A stretch of DNA of 19,104 nt from Thermoplasmata archaeon (GCA_020351895.1 CP070672.1:3957312-3976415); one strand, 5' to 3'; shown: positions 1 through 7,278, counted from the first letter of the stretch. Numbers and translations are program-made. The notes: generated by a model not told the origin, from the sequence alone.

Positions 1-36
1 CTAACCTGAAATCCGTTTTTTCATAAATTGGTCTCA

Positions 37-50
37 ACAAGAAAAAATAG
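37..50 (-). terminator. T-run terminator candidate after the 80 aa gene
   Basis: Read on the minus strand, a run of six T (42-47) follows the stop codon of the small gene by about 20 bases, within a TATTTTTTCTTG context. Archaeal RNA polymerase commonly terminates on such U-rich runs without a hairpin. A six-T run on the plus strand at 16-21 could serve a gene arriving from the left. Confidence 0.4.
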
Positions 51-69
51 GATCCTGTGATAAGATATT

Positions 70-312
70 CTATTCCAAATCATCCTCGATACAGACGGTC
101 TCCAGATGAAAAAGAACATTGCATCCTTTCAGAGCCTCACAGATCTTATCAGCGAACCATATCGCCTCTTTGACACTGGCGGACTTACCCCAGTCGTAGG
201 TAAAGTCATAGGGACCATGAGTGGGCTTAAAACCGAGCATATGCAGTCTCTCTACAACCTCTGAGGGCTTCATACCTTCACTGTTGAAAGTCACAGTCAA
301 ATAGCTTTTCAC
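70..312 (-). CDS. small conserved-type hypothetical protein (80 aa)
   Basis: Function not recognised. The product is 80 aa, soluble, without signal peptide or membrane segment. It alternates predicted strands and helices (strand MKSYLTVTF, helix MKPSEVVERLHMLG, helix SVKEAIWFADKICEALKG, strand NVLFHLETV), an order that would suit a small ferredoxin-like alpha/beta fold; this is inference. The start is GTG at 310-312, because no ATG lies upstream in frame and an internal ATG (Met14) would cut off the first strand. A partial ribosome-site match (GTGAT) lies just upstream. The gene is read away from the TPR membrane-protein gene, sharing a 250-base intergenic region with it. Coding character is good (no rare run, balanced composition), so I regard it as real although short. 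Confidence 0.75.
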   Translation of the reverse strand: MKSYLTVTFNSEGMKPSEVVERLHMLGFKPTHGPYDFTYDWGKSASVKEAIWFADKICEALKGCNVLFHLETVCIEDDLE

Positions 313-446
313 TCAATCACTGAGTTCGTGATGTTATTACCACCAATTAACCTTTTCGTCAAGAGTATCTCGATGCGCCATTAACATCCGAGCTCCTTTA
401 TTGTTCTCATGTTTTTCGAGAGGAAATGGATATTTGTGTCGATAGA

Positions 447-456
447 TTTAAATATA
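447..456 (+). promoter_or_regulatory. archaeal TATA box ahead of the TPR gene
   Basis: TTTAAATATA is a good archaeal TATA-box match in an AT-rich stretch. It predicts a transcription start near 476-482, giving a leader of about 80 bases before the GTG start at 563. The distance is longer than for most archaeal leaders, so a nearer weak promoter is possible. Confidence 0.5.
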
Positions 457-562
457 CCTATTTTAATGTATTATTTCAAAGGATGGGTACACTAGCCATT
501 CCCATGAATGCGCCTAGAATACCCTCAAGTTACTGATAAGGATGAATTAACGGGGTGTTTGT

Positions 563-1369
563 GTGGCTGAAAACGAAGAGCATGAGTATTCCGGTGGTGA
601 GGAGGAAAGTCTCGAAGACATGTTGGAAGATTTGGGGGAAGAATACGAGGAAATGGAGGAATTCGAGACTCAACCTGTTATAGAGGAACCGGAAGAGGTA
701 AGGGAACCAAAAATCAAGGAGGCTGAAACCGAGTTAGATGAATCCTGGGAGGAACCCGCTAAAATCGGTTTGATCTCGGGCAGATTGGTGGATATCATTC
801 TTATTCTCGTGGCTATTTTCATGGTGATATTCTTCCTGACTAATAGCTTATACGAGGATGTGGAAAAAATAAATGACATTGCAATGGGGATGCTGCTGAA
901 TATAGGCCTTGTGGGTTTGGTTGTGATTGTACTTTTATATGTTGCAGCAAGCAATAACATAGCCAAAGGGGACGCCTTAAGCCGCTTAGATACCCCTGAA
1001 GGCTATAAAGCCGCCATAGAAAAGTACGATATGGCCCTGAAGATCGACAGAAGATCAAAAAAGGCTTGGACATGCAAAGGTCTTGCCATGAGAATGCTTT
1101 CCCATGACAAGGAAAACCTAATGAGGGCATTGAAATGTCATAATCGAGCCCTAAAAATAGATCCCAAATACAGCATAGCTTGGGTGAATAAAGGCAACGT
1201 TCTATTCAACCTTGGGGCTCCAGATGAAGCTATGAAATGCTACGATAAGGCCATTGATTTGGATCCTGATTACACTGTGGCGTGGGTTAATAAGGGTGAA
1301 ATGCTGGTCAAGTTGGGCAGAAGAGATGAGGCTCAGAAGTGTTTGGATAGGGCACAAAGTTTGACCTGA
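563..1369 (+). CDS. membrane protein with acidic N-terminus and TPR repeats (268 aa)
   Basis: Probable membrane-tethered scaffold for protein-protein contacts; the partner is unknown. Residues 1-70 are extremely rich in Glu/Asp and look disordered. Two hydrophobic segments follow, about 74-95 (LVDIILILVAIFMVIFFL) and 110-131 (MLLNIGLVGLVVIVLLYV), then three to four tetratricopeptide units from about 145 to the end. The last two are near-consensus (AWVNKGNVLFNLGAPDEAMK; AWVNKGEMLVKLGRRDEAQK). With two helices, both the acidic arm and the TPR domain would face the same side, probably the cytoplasm. The start is GTG 563 because a TAA at 548-550 closes the frame upstream; GGGGTG at 552-557 is a plausible ribosome site. 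TPR assignment is firm, role is not. Confidence 0.9.
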   Translation: MAENEEHEYSGGEEESLEDMLEDLGEEYEEMEEFETQPVIEEPEEVREPKIKEAETELDESWEEPAKIGLISGRLVDIILILVAIFMVIFFLTNSLYEDVEKINDIAMGMLLNIGLVGLVVIVLLYVAASNNIAKGDALSRLDTPEGYKAAIEKYDMALKIDRRSKKAWTCKGLAMRMLSHDKENLMRALKCHNRALKIDPKYSIAWVNKGNVLFNLGAPDEAMKCYDKAIDLDPDYTVAWVNKGEMLVKLGRRDEAQKCLDRAQSLT

Positions 1370-1492
1370 TACAGGGCCTAATAAAGTAATTAATTTTGAA
1401 ATCTGAATGTGTTTTGATGGGGTCTATCGACGGAATTCAAATACACACAGAAGATATTGTAGAAACTAATCACCGTCTTAATATCCATGGGA

Positions 1493-3604
1493 TTACTGCT
1501 CCGTAATCAGCTTCACTACTTCTGGAAAATCGATTCCCAGCTCCTTGACCTTTTCTAAGGTTGGGACTCCATCGGAATCCCAGCCCCTTCGTTTATATAC
1601 GGCATCTTTGAGACTTTCGTAGCTATCCTCCTTGTACTTTCTTAAGGCCTGCATTTTCTCTTCCGTTGATTTGGACTTTGGATCTAGGCCCAGGATCTCC
1701 TCAAACTGCTTGTCGTAACGTTCTACCCTACTTTCGTATTCTTCAACGGTGACAGGACCCATGGAGCGATAGGGAATCCTATCGTCCTCCCTTCTACCGA
1801 AGCCAAGGCGTATGTTGAATATCCTCTCGAAGTTGTAGACCCTCTCGCTCATTCGTATCAGATCATCTGCAGAGGATTGTCTGCCTGTTACCGTTGAGAA
1901 GTATTTGGCATACCAATTCACGTGTTTCATCACCTTGGCTGGCTCTGGAGTCTCCTTATTATCTTCAGGAACGATATCGTTCCAGGGTAGTTTGCACAGG
2001 CCGCATAATCCAAACCAAGTTCGGAACATTGGAAACCAATGTAGAGCTTCCGCCTTTTGCTCGAAGGTAGGCATCAACTTGTGAACCATATCAAGGAAAA
2101 TAAGCCAGGCCTCGTCATGCTGGGGTCCCTTCAGGGCAAGCCCGTAGCCCCCCTGCTGGGCCAACGATTCCTTTGTGACATACTCCGAATATTCCAGTCC
2201 CTTTGCTTCCATGCCTATGTCCTGTAGGATCTTAGGATCAGCGCCATACTTCTCGGCAAACAGCTTCTTCATGCTGCGAATTCCCTGTCCAAGGATCTTT
2301 CCGAAACTCTCGCCCTTGGCCATCTGGTGGATTACTTCTAAAGTAGCCTCTGAATTCCCGAATTTTAAAGTGAGACCTCCGGTAGCTTCGTTGTCGATTA
2401 GACCCATCTCATAGCACTCCATAGCAAATGCGATGGATGTCCCCGTTGAAATCGTGTCCAGTCCATAAGTATCACAGTAGAAGTTGATCTCTGCTATGAC
2501 ATCGGGATCAAATATACCGCAGTTTGAGCCCACCCCGGCGATTGTTTCGTATTCTGGTCCATCAACAAAGACCTTCTGCCCTGAAAACGGTCCAGTCTTG
2601 GGGACGAAATCAGCAATTCCATGTGAGCATGCCACGCTGCAGCCTACCCAGCAGCCGTCAAAACCTTTTACGAACTTCTCTCTGTAAACCTTCGAGCCGA
2701 TGTTCTTGGTTAGGGGATGGCTGCCGAACTTAAAGTTGTTCACAGGAAGCAGGTCAAATTCGTTCATAATCGGTATTAGATGAGTTGTTCCTACAATGGC
2801 CATCTCGTTTTGCTTGGGATCCAGGGTGCGAATTTCATTGGAATGCTCTCTTCCCACCTCCTTCAATCTCTCCAGATCGGCAGGGTGGTTAGTTTTTACA
2901 TCAAATTTGGGGGATCTGGCGACCAGGGCCCTGATCTTCTTGTCCCTAAGTACTGTACCAAGCCCACCCCTTCCTGCCTGTTTGTATCGGACCTTCTTCT
3001 TTGGAGCATCGTACCAAGAGAAGTTCAGGCAACCGAAATTGGTGTTATCGGCACCAGGACCCGAGGATACCACAGAAACCCTCTTCCAATCTTCGCCACC
3101 GTACTTTTTGGTAAGCTCGTCCGCAAGAAGATGGGATTCAGAGGGTAGACCTTCTGCACTCTCGATTGTTACCTTGCCTGCCGTTCCATCTATGAATATA
3201 ACGACTTCTCCGGGGGCCTTGCCCTGAATCTCCAGGGCGTCCCAACCTGCAAATTTAAGAAATGGTCCGAAATGTCCCCCCACATTAGAATCCATGATCA
3301 AGTGTGTAAGGGGTGAAATAGAAGCCACTATGCTTTTTCCGCTTCCTGGATATAAAGGGGTTCCCCCCAAAGGACCGCATGCTATGCAGAGTTCATTCTC
3401 CTCGTCATTCCATTTTATTACTCTGTCTTTGGGTAATCCGTTCCAAAGTAGCCAAAGGTCAAAACCCTTACCACCGACAAACAATTCTTTCATTTTATCG
3501 GAAACAGGCTTGCTCTCAATAAGCATCTCTGATAGGTTTACATAGAGGGTTCTATCGTTGTAACCTTTATCTAATTCTCTCAATTCGTAACCAAATTCTG
3601 CCAT
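1493..3604 (-). CDS. aldehyde:ferredoxin oxidoreductase family protein, long variant (703 aa)
   Basis: Member of the tungsten-bispyranopterin AOR family, cytoplasmic enzymes that oxidise aldehydes to acids with ferredoxin or run in reverse; the actual substrate cannot be read. AOR hallmarks are SNVGG (106-110), GRGGLG near 210, DGPEYET and YGLDTISTG. The cluster cysteines are C318-x3-C322-x3-C326 plus C537 in GLCGLCK. The canonical spacing is C-x2-C-x3-C, and the usual DxxGLC Asp is Gly here. At about 700 residues it is longer than the roughly 605 of Pyrococcus AOR. I chose ATG 3602-3604 because GGGGTGA (3616-3622) lies 11 bases upstream; the alternative GTG at 3617-3619 falls inside that ribosome site. 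It is divergent from a second AOR gene. Subfamily (WOR, FOR, GOR or other) is left open. Confidence 0.92.
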   Translation of the reverse strand: MAEFGYELRELDKGYNDRTLYVNLSEMLIESKPVSDKMKELFVGGKGFDLWLLWNGLPKDRVIKWNDEENELCIACGPLGGTPLYPGSGKSIVASISPLTHLIMDSNVGGHFGPFLKFAGWDALEIQGKAPGEVVIFIDGTAGKVTIESAEGLPSESHLLADELTKKYGGEDWKRVSVVSSGPGADNTNFGCLNFSWYDAPKKKVRYKQAGRGGLGTVLRDKKIRALVARSPKFDVKTNHPADLERLKEVGREHSNEIRTLDPKQNEMAIVGTTHLIPIMNEFDLLPVNNFKFGSHPLTKNIGSKVYREKFVKGFDGCWVGCSVACSHGIADFVPKTGPFSGQKVFVDGPEYETIAGVGSNCGIFDPDVIAEINFYCDTYGLDTISTGTSIAFAMECYEMGLIDNEATGGLTLKFGNSEATLEVIHQMAKGESFGKILGQGIRSMKKLFAEKYGADPKILQDIGMEAKGLEYSEYVTKESLAQQGGYGLALKGPQHDEAWLIFLDMVHKLMPTFEQKAEALHWFPMFRTWFGLCGLCKLPWNDIVPEDNKETPEPAKVMKHVNWYAKYFSTVTGRQSSADDLIRMSERVYNFERIFNIRLGFGRREDDRIPYRSMGPVTVEEYESRVERYDKQFEEILGLDPKSKSTEEKMQALRKYKEDSYESLKDAVYKRRGWDSDGVPTLEKVKELGIDFPEVVKLITEQ

Positions 3605-3615
3605 TGTCAACGAAC

Positions 3616-3622
3616 TCACCCC
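3616..3622 (-). promoter_or_regulatory. ribosome binding site deciding the long AOR start
   Basis: GGGGTGA on the minus strand closely matches the archaeal consensus GGAGGTGA. It is 11 bases before ATG 3604 and overlaps the alternative GTG start, which argues for the ATG. Confidence 0.5.
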
Positions 3623-3648
3623 TTTGGCACGGGAATAGCGTAGGTCAA

Positions 3649-3660
3649 CTTTAATATTTT
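3649..3660 (-). promoter_or_regulatory. TATA-like box for the long AOR gene
   Basis: On the minus strand AAAATATTAAAG lies about 45 bases before the chosen ATG at 3604. A transcription start near 3630 would give a leader of roughly 25 bases containing the GGGGTGA ribosome site. Confidence 0.4.
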
Positions 3661-3698
3661 GATTTCCGAAATACGATTATTAGCTAGCTATGAAGAGG

Positions 3699-3708
3699 TT
3701 TTTATATT
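3699..3708 (+). promoter_or_regulatory. TATA box ahead of the canonical AOR gene
   Basis: TTTTTATATT sits about 52 bases before the ATG at 3760. A transcription start near 3730-3735 is expected, giving a leader of about 25-30 bases. It is back to back with the minus-strand box at 3649-3660, so both AOR genes share one compact divergent control region. Confidence 0.5.
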
Positions 3709-3759
3709 CCCACTCGTTATGGGTTCAGGAAATATTCAACTTTACTTCGAGGATACTAT

Positions 3760-5421
3760 ATGTTAAATGCACTGAAAGTGGACCTATCCACAAAAAAAAC
3801 CAAAAAAATGAGGCTTGGGGATGAATACGCCAGGTTTCTCGGGGGAAGGGGGCTTTCAGTAAAACTCGTATCAGACCTGTTAGACCCTGAAATTAAACCG
3901 CTTTCCCCTGATAACTTGATTTGCTTTTCCACTGGAGGTCTTATAAATTCCCGTATACCCCTGTCAGGTAGATCCAATGCAACCACCATCTCACCTTTGA
4001 CCAACACGATATTCAGCTCAAATGTCGGGGGTATGTTCGGAAAGAACCTGAGCGCCACAGGATACGATGTGCTTATGATCCTTGGCTCGGCAGAAGAACC
4101 TCTTTATCTGACTCTTGATGATAGACCGAAACTAAATGATGCAAGCCATCTCCGGGGAAAGGATGTTTTCAAGACCACTGATTACCTGATGCAAAATCAC
4201 GGTGTCAAGGAGGGTAACTGCGCAGTAATCGGGCCATCAGGGGAGAACCAGAACTACTTCGGAAATATAATGATCCAGAAGCACAGGGCTTTCGGTAGAG
4301 GAGGACTGGGCGCTGTTTTGGGCTCAAAGAAATTAAAGGGCATGGTGTTTAAGGGAAAAAGGAACAGAAGTGAACCAAGATTCAAGGATCTGGCAAAACG
4401 ATTGAGGAAAAAGATCGCGAAAATAGACAGTAAATTGAAGACCCAGGGCACATCGGCAGTATTAAACACAGCAAATAAAAACGAGGCGCTCCCTACTATG
4501 TACTATAAAAACACTACATTCGAGCATGCAGAAAAAATCAATGGCAATGAAATGGCTTGGCACAAGGTAAAAAGCGCAACCTGTTATTCCTGCCCTGTTG
4601 CTTGTAAAATGATTACAAAGAGCGAGAAATACGACATCATAACAGACGGTCCTGAGTACGAGACCATCGTGTTTTTTGGCTCGAATCTGGGGATTAAGAA
4701 CCTTGATTCCATTATCAAATCCAACCACTTATGCGACAGGTTTGGCCTAGACACAATCTCAACAGGGGCCATAATCGGCGCCGTAATAGAGGCCGCCTTG
4801 AAGAAAAAGAAGAAATACAATATCTCGTGGGATCATGAGAAAAAGGTTCATGGACTGATAGAGAAGATCGCCTATAATCAGGGAGTGGGAAGGGAGCTTC
4901 AAAGGGGTACGGATTCATTCTGTAAAAAGTATGGAATCGAAGGACAAACAATAAAGGGTTTGGATGTTCCCGGCCATGATCCCAGGGCCTTACACGGTCA
5001 GGCCCTAAGCTATGCAGTGAGCAACAGGGGTGCCGATCATCTGTATTCCACAACATACAAGGACGAGTACAACCATGAACTGAGAAGGAATGTTTGGGGA
5101 AAGGCCCAACTCGTCGTAAAAAACGAGAACAGAAACGCGGTCTTGGATTCCTTGGGTCTGTGTAAATTTTCAACCACCTTTTACAGAGAGGAGGAATACT
5201 TGGAGATAATGAGCGTGCTTTTGGATAGAAAGGTAAGCAAAAAGGATTTCCAGAATCTAGGCTCTGAGATTATAGATATGGAAAGGAGCTTCAACAACAA
5301 GCGGGGATTCGACGGCTCTTATGATGTCCTTCCAAAAAGATTGAATGTGCCCGATTTAGGGAAAGAGTTACAAGAGTATTACAGATTGCGAAACTGGTAT
5401 GCAAATGGGAGAGTAGAATAA
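3760..5421 (+). CDS. aldehyde:ferredoxin oxidoreductase, canonical motif set (553 aa)
   Basis: AOR-family tungsten enzyme, expected in the cytoplasm with ferredoxin as electron partner; substrate unknown. The order of motifs is canonical: N-terminal pterin-binding SSNVGG (86-91), GRGGLG (179-184), cluster cysteines C275-x2-C278-x3-C282, DGPEYET, GLDTISTG, and DSLGLC with D463 and C468 as the fourth cluster ligand. At 553 aa it is shorter than typical family members (about 600). It stops soon after RNWYANG, where relatives, including the divergent neighbour (RRGWDSDG, then about 25 more residues), continue; the active site is upstream of this and appears intact. The start is ATG 3760, the first in frame after the TATA box. 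It is well separated in sequence from the neighbouring AOR, so the two are not a recent duplication. Confidence 0.93.
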   Translation: MLNALKVDLSTKKTKKMRLGDEYARFLGGRGLSVKLVSDLLDPEIKPLSPDNLICFSTGGLINSRIPLSGRSNATTISPLTNTIFSSNVGGMFGKNLSATGYDVLMILGSAEEPLYLTLDDRPKLNDASHLRGKDVFKTTDYLMQNHGVKEGNCAVIGPSGENQNYFGNIMIQKHRAFGRGGLGAVLGSKKLKGMVFKGKRNRSEPRFKDLAKRLRKKIAKIDSKLKTQGTSAVLNTANKNEALPTMYYKNTTFEHAEKINGNEMAWHKVKSATCYSCPVACKMITKSEKYDIITDGPEYETIVFFGSNLGIKNLDSIIKSNHLCDRFGLDTISTGAIIGAVIEAALKKKKKYNISWDHEKKVHGLIEKIAYNQGVGRELQRGTDSFCKKYGIEGQTIKGLDVPGHDPRALHGQALSYAVSNRGADHLYSTTYKDEYNHELRRNVWGKAQLVVKNENRNAVLDSLGLCKFSTTFYREEEYLEIMSVLLDRKVSKKDFQNLGSEIIDMERSFNNKRGFDGSYDVLPKRLNVPDLGKELQEYYRLRNWYANGRVE

Positions 5422-5452
5422 AGACAGATACACCTGTTTCTTGCCATCCAAA

Positions 5453-5462
5453 ACATTTTTAA
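5453..5462 (+). promoter_or_regulatory. TATA-like box for the PKD surface protein
   Basis: ACATTTTTAA lies about 25-30 bases before the cluster of start codons GTG 5483, ATG 5486 and ATG 5492. This is the spacing expected for a leaderless archaeal transcript, and no clear ribosome site is present. The T-run could also help terminate the upstream AOR transcript. Confidence 0.35.
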
Positions 5463-5482
5463 CCTTCCCATCCATCTAAACA

Positions 5483-6265
5483 GTGATGTCAATGAATAGG
5501 TTTCAGGGCTTTATTATGATCTTCCTAGTTTTACACGTGATGATGTTCACCCCCAATGTAAGTTCAGATGATAATGAAATGGAATGGAACGAGTATTATA
5601 ATTTCAAAGGAAGCTGCAGCTCGGATAATGTGCGCTATCACTTTCAGGTGAATAAAACTGTTGTGGAGATAATCGTTAACCTAGCCTGGACCACAGAGGG
5701 TAGCGGTGCCAATCTTGACATGTGGGTGGAGCATTCAGAAGGCTATGTTGTCAATGCTTCAGATTCCATTTCAATGCCTGAAGTAATGCAGATAAGGGAA
5801 TTCCCAAACCGGGGGAGATGGACCTTGGTGGTTGTGCCAATATCCTGTGGGGCAAGTGGTGAGGCCAATTTTACTGCAAACATTACGATGCGGAACATCA
5901 TTTTGCCAAAATTCGAGATCTCAGCCCATGAGATTAAACCTAAAGACAGCGTGATTCTGAATCTTAATTCCTCCTATGAAAATATATCCCTATATCTCTT
6001 CGATTTTGGGGACGGCACAGATTCGGGATGGATAAACAAATCCTCTCAATCCAAGTTTTACAATTCCTCGGGAGAGTATTATACAAAGGCAAAGGTGCGG
6101 TATTCTGATGGTACAGAAAGCGATTGGGTTGAAGCTGGATTAATAGAAGTGATAGAAGATGAAGAGGAGCTAAATCTTTTATTGGTGGCCCTGGTTTCAT
6201 TGGTCATTCTCTCTATAATCACAGTTATCGTATTCTTTATATTCAAAAAAAGGAAAGGAGTATGA
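5483..6265 (+). CDS. exported PKD-domain protein with C-terminal membrane anchor (260 aa)
   Basis: Probable cell-surface protein; specific role unknown. Residues 1-28 form a signal peptide (MNRFQGFIMIFLVLHVMMF). A beta-rich ectodomain of about 110 residues follows, with potential N-glycosylation sites. A PKD-like immunoglobulin fold lies at about 145-218, with the typical YLFDFGDGT core motif and GEYYTKAKVRYSDG strand. A short acidic linker (VIEDEEEL) leads to one transmembrane helix near 230-253 and a basic KKRKGV tail, the stop-transfer arrangement expected for an outside-facing domain. Two Cys (SCSSD and ISCGAS) could pair. Start options GTG 5483, ATG 5486 and ATG 5492 differ by only three residues. 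The gene converges on the FKBP gene with 85 bases between stop codons. Confidence 0.88.
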   Translation: MMSMNRFQGFIMIFLVLHVMMFTPNVSSDDNEMEWNEYYNFKGSCSSDNVRYHFQVNKTVVEIIVNLAWTTEGSGANLDMWVEHSEGYVVNASDSISMPEVMQIREFPNRGRWTLVVVPISCGASGEANFTANITMRNIILPKFEISAHEIKPKDSVILNLNSSYENISLYLFDFGDGTDSGWINKSSQSKFYNSSGEYYTKAKVRYSDGTESDWVEAGLIEVIEDEEELNLLLVALVSLVILSIITVIVFFIFKKRKGV

Positions 6266-6276
6266 GAAAGCAATTC

Positions 6277-6303
6277 TCCCCTTTTTCTTTTTCCTCCTCT
6301 TTA
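6277..6303 (+). terminator. pyrimidine/T-run terminator after the PKD gene
   Basis: CCCCTTTTTCTTTTTCCTCC begins about 14 bases after the stop codon and contains two five-T runs, a typical U-rich archaeal termination signal. The same bases read on the other strand are a faded extension of the FKBP tail. Confidence 0.5.
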
Positions 6304-6350
6304 CCGAATTCACCCTCTTCCTTATCCCTCACTATCTATTTCAATTCTTC

Positions 6351-7268
6351 CTATGATTTTTCGACTTTTTCCTCCCCGCCTTTCTCCTCCTCTTTTTCTT
6401 CACCTTCCTCTTCCTTTTCTTCCCCTGCTATCCCCTCTTCCTTTTCTTTCACACCCTCTTCCTCCTCCTTTTCTTCCCCTTTTATTCCTTCCTCCTTTTC
6501 TTCCATACCCTCTTCCTCCTTGTCCTTCTCCTCCCCTTCCTTCTCTTCCTTCTCTTCCTCTTCCTTCTTTACGTACTCCTCAATGAACCTGATCTTATTA
6601 AAACCAGAATACTCCCTCAGATCGTTTACTATCTTATATTTGGCAATCAACCAGAACTGGTCATACTTGCATACATCCGGGAGTTTGATTTCCACGGCCT
6701 CGCCTTCGTTTGCGATTTCGAATTCGTCTCTCCTTCCAAAATCCATTTCCAGAATCGCAAGGACCTTGTCTTCAAGTTCGGTAGCACGATCCACGACCTT
6801 GTAATTATAGCGAAGGGTTTTTCCGGCAAGGGGATTGTTGTAGTCCACCCTAATCCTTCTTGGGGAGAGCATGGTAACCACACCAGTTCTCTCCCTGCCG
6901 CTTTTATCCTTTATCGTGATCTGTTTTCCAACAGCAGGCTCCAGCTTTTGCCTTTTGATTTCATTCATCATGTGCCATTCCACGAGTTTTGGATCCCGTA
7001 TTCCCAGTCCATCCTCAGGGGACACCTCGATCTCGTAATCCTCCCCAACCTCGGCATCGAGGAGGGACTTGTAAAGGCCGGTTACTGCCTTGCCCTCGTC
7101 CACTATCAAGGCTATGGGTTTATAAGTGGCTTTCTCATCCGTTATCTCATGCTTATCTGCAAGCTCCTTGTGAGTGGTATCAAAAAGAATATTATCATCA
7201 TGTATCCAAAGATCGTATTCTAGATGAATTATGTCCCCACGCTGGATCTTTTTTTCTTCGTCTGTCAT
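6351..7268 (-). CDS. FKBP-type peptidyl-prolyl isomerase, long archaeal type with E/K-rich tail (305 aa)
   Basis: Prolyl isomerase and probable chaperone in the cytoplasm. The FKBP core (GDIIHLEYDLWI, LFDTT, LIVDEGKAVTGLYKSLL, VSPEDGLGIRD) is interrupted by an insert-in-flap domain (about 95-150) and closed by RVDYNNPLAGKTLRYNYKVV, as in long archaeal FKBPs. An extra C-terminal domain follows (about 160-233), similar in place to that of 26-kDa archaeal FKBPs. The last 72 residues (from about 234) are almost only Glu, Lys and Gly, with a 17-18 residue repeat built on KEEGIxGEEKEEE; such a tail is not part of the family. I prefer ATG 7266-7268 because GGTGGGG (7272-7278) lies directly upstream; a longer reading from ATG 7283 would start within a few bases of the predicted transcript end and would bury that site. 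Confidence 0.92.
   Translation of the reverse strand: MTDEEKKIQRGDIIHLEYDLWIHDDNILFDTTHKELADKHEITDEKATYKPIALIVDEGKAVTGLYKSLLDAEVGEDYEIEVSPEDGLGIRDPKLVEWHMMNEIKRQKLEPAVGKQITIKDKSGRERTGVVTMLSPRRIRVDYNNPLAGKTLRYNYKVVDRATELEDKVLAILEMDFGRRDEFEIANEGEAVEIKLPDVCKYDQFWLIAKYKIVNDLREYSGFNKIRFIEEYVKKEEEEKEEKEGEEKDKEEEGMEEKEEGIKGEEKEEEEGVKEKEEGIAGEEKEEEGEEKEEEKGGEEKVEKS
6353..6569 (-). repeat. Glu/Lys/Gly codon repeat, polypurine tract in FKBP tail
   Basis: The minus strand is nearly all purine (GAG, GAA, AAG, GGA codons) across about 215 coding bases, with an imperfect 51-54 base tandem unit encoding GMEEKEEGIKGEEKEEEE, then GVKEKEEGIAGEEKEEE. The purine bias continues beyond the stop codon to about 6272. 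Confidence 0.75.
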
Positions 7269-7271
7269 AAG

Positions 7272-7278
7272 CCCCACC
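7272..7278 (-). promoter_or_regulatory. ribosome binding site deciding the FKBP start
   Basis: GGTGGGG on the minus strand, a few bases before ATG 7268, is the best ribosome site in the area and would lie inside the coding sequence if ATG 7283 were used. Confidence 0.55.

Noticed and set aside
316..332. Inverted repeat ATCAC-7-GTGAT before the small gene
   Set aside because: Five-base arms are expected by chance in a window of this size; not enough to call an operator.
1370..1492. Gap between convergent TPR and AOR genes
   Set aside because: AT-rich with short T and A runs on both strands, but no run long enough to name a terminator and no coding or RNA structure.
2796..3227. Plus-strand frame of 143 codons inside the long AOR
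   Set aside because: The opposite strand carries conserved AOR motifs throughout; the plus-strand product has no recognisable pattern.
4715..5173. Minus-strand frame of 152 codons inside the canonical AOR
   Set aside because: Arg/Pro/His-rich shadow of a clearly conserved enzyme.
6353..6586. Second plus-strand frame (Pro/Leu/Phe) over the same tract
   Set aside because: Same cause: absence of stop codons in pyrimidine-only DNA.
6262..6804. Plus-strand open frame of 180 codons rich in Ser, Phe and Pro
   Set aside because: It is the antisense of the polypurine FKBP tail. Its composition follows from the TTC/TCC/CCT codons forced by the other strand, and it has no domain or ribosome site.
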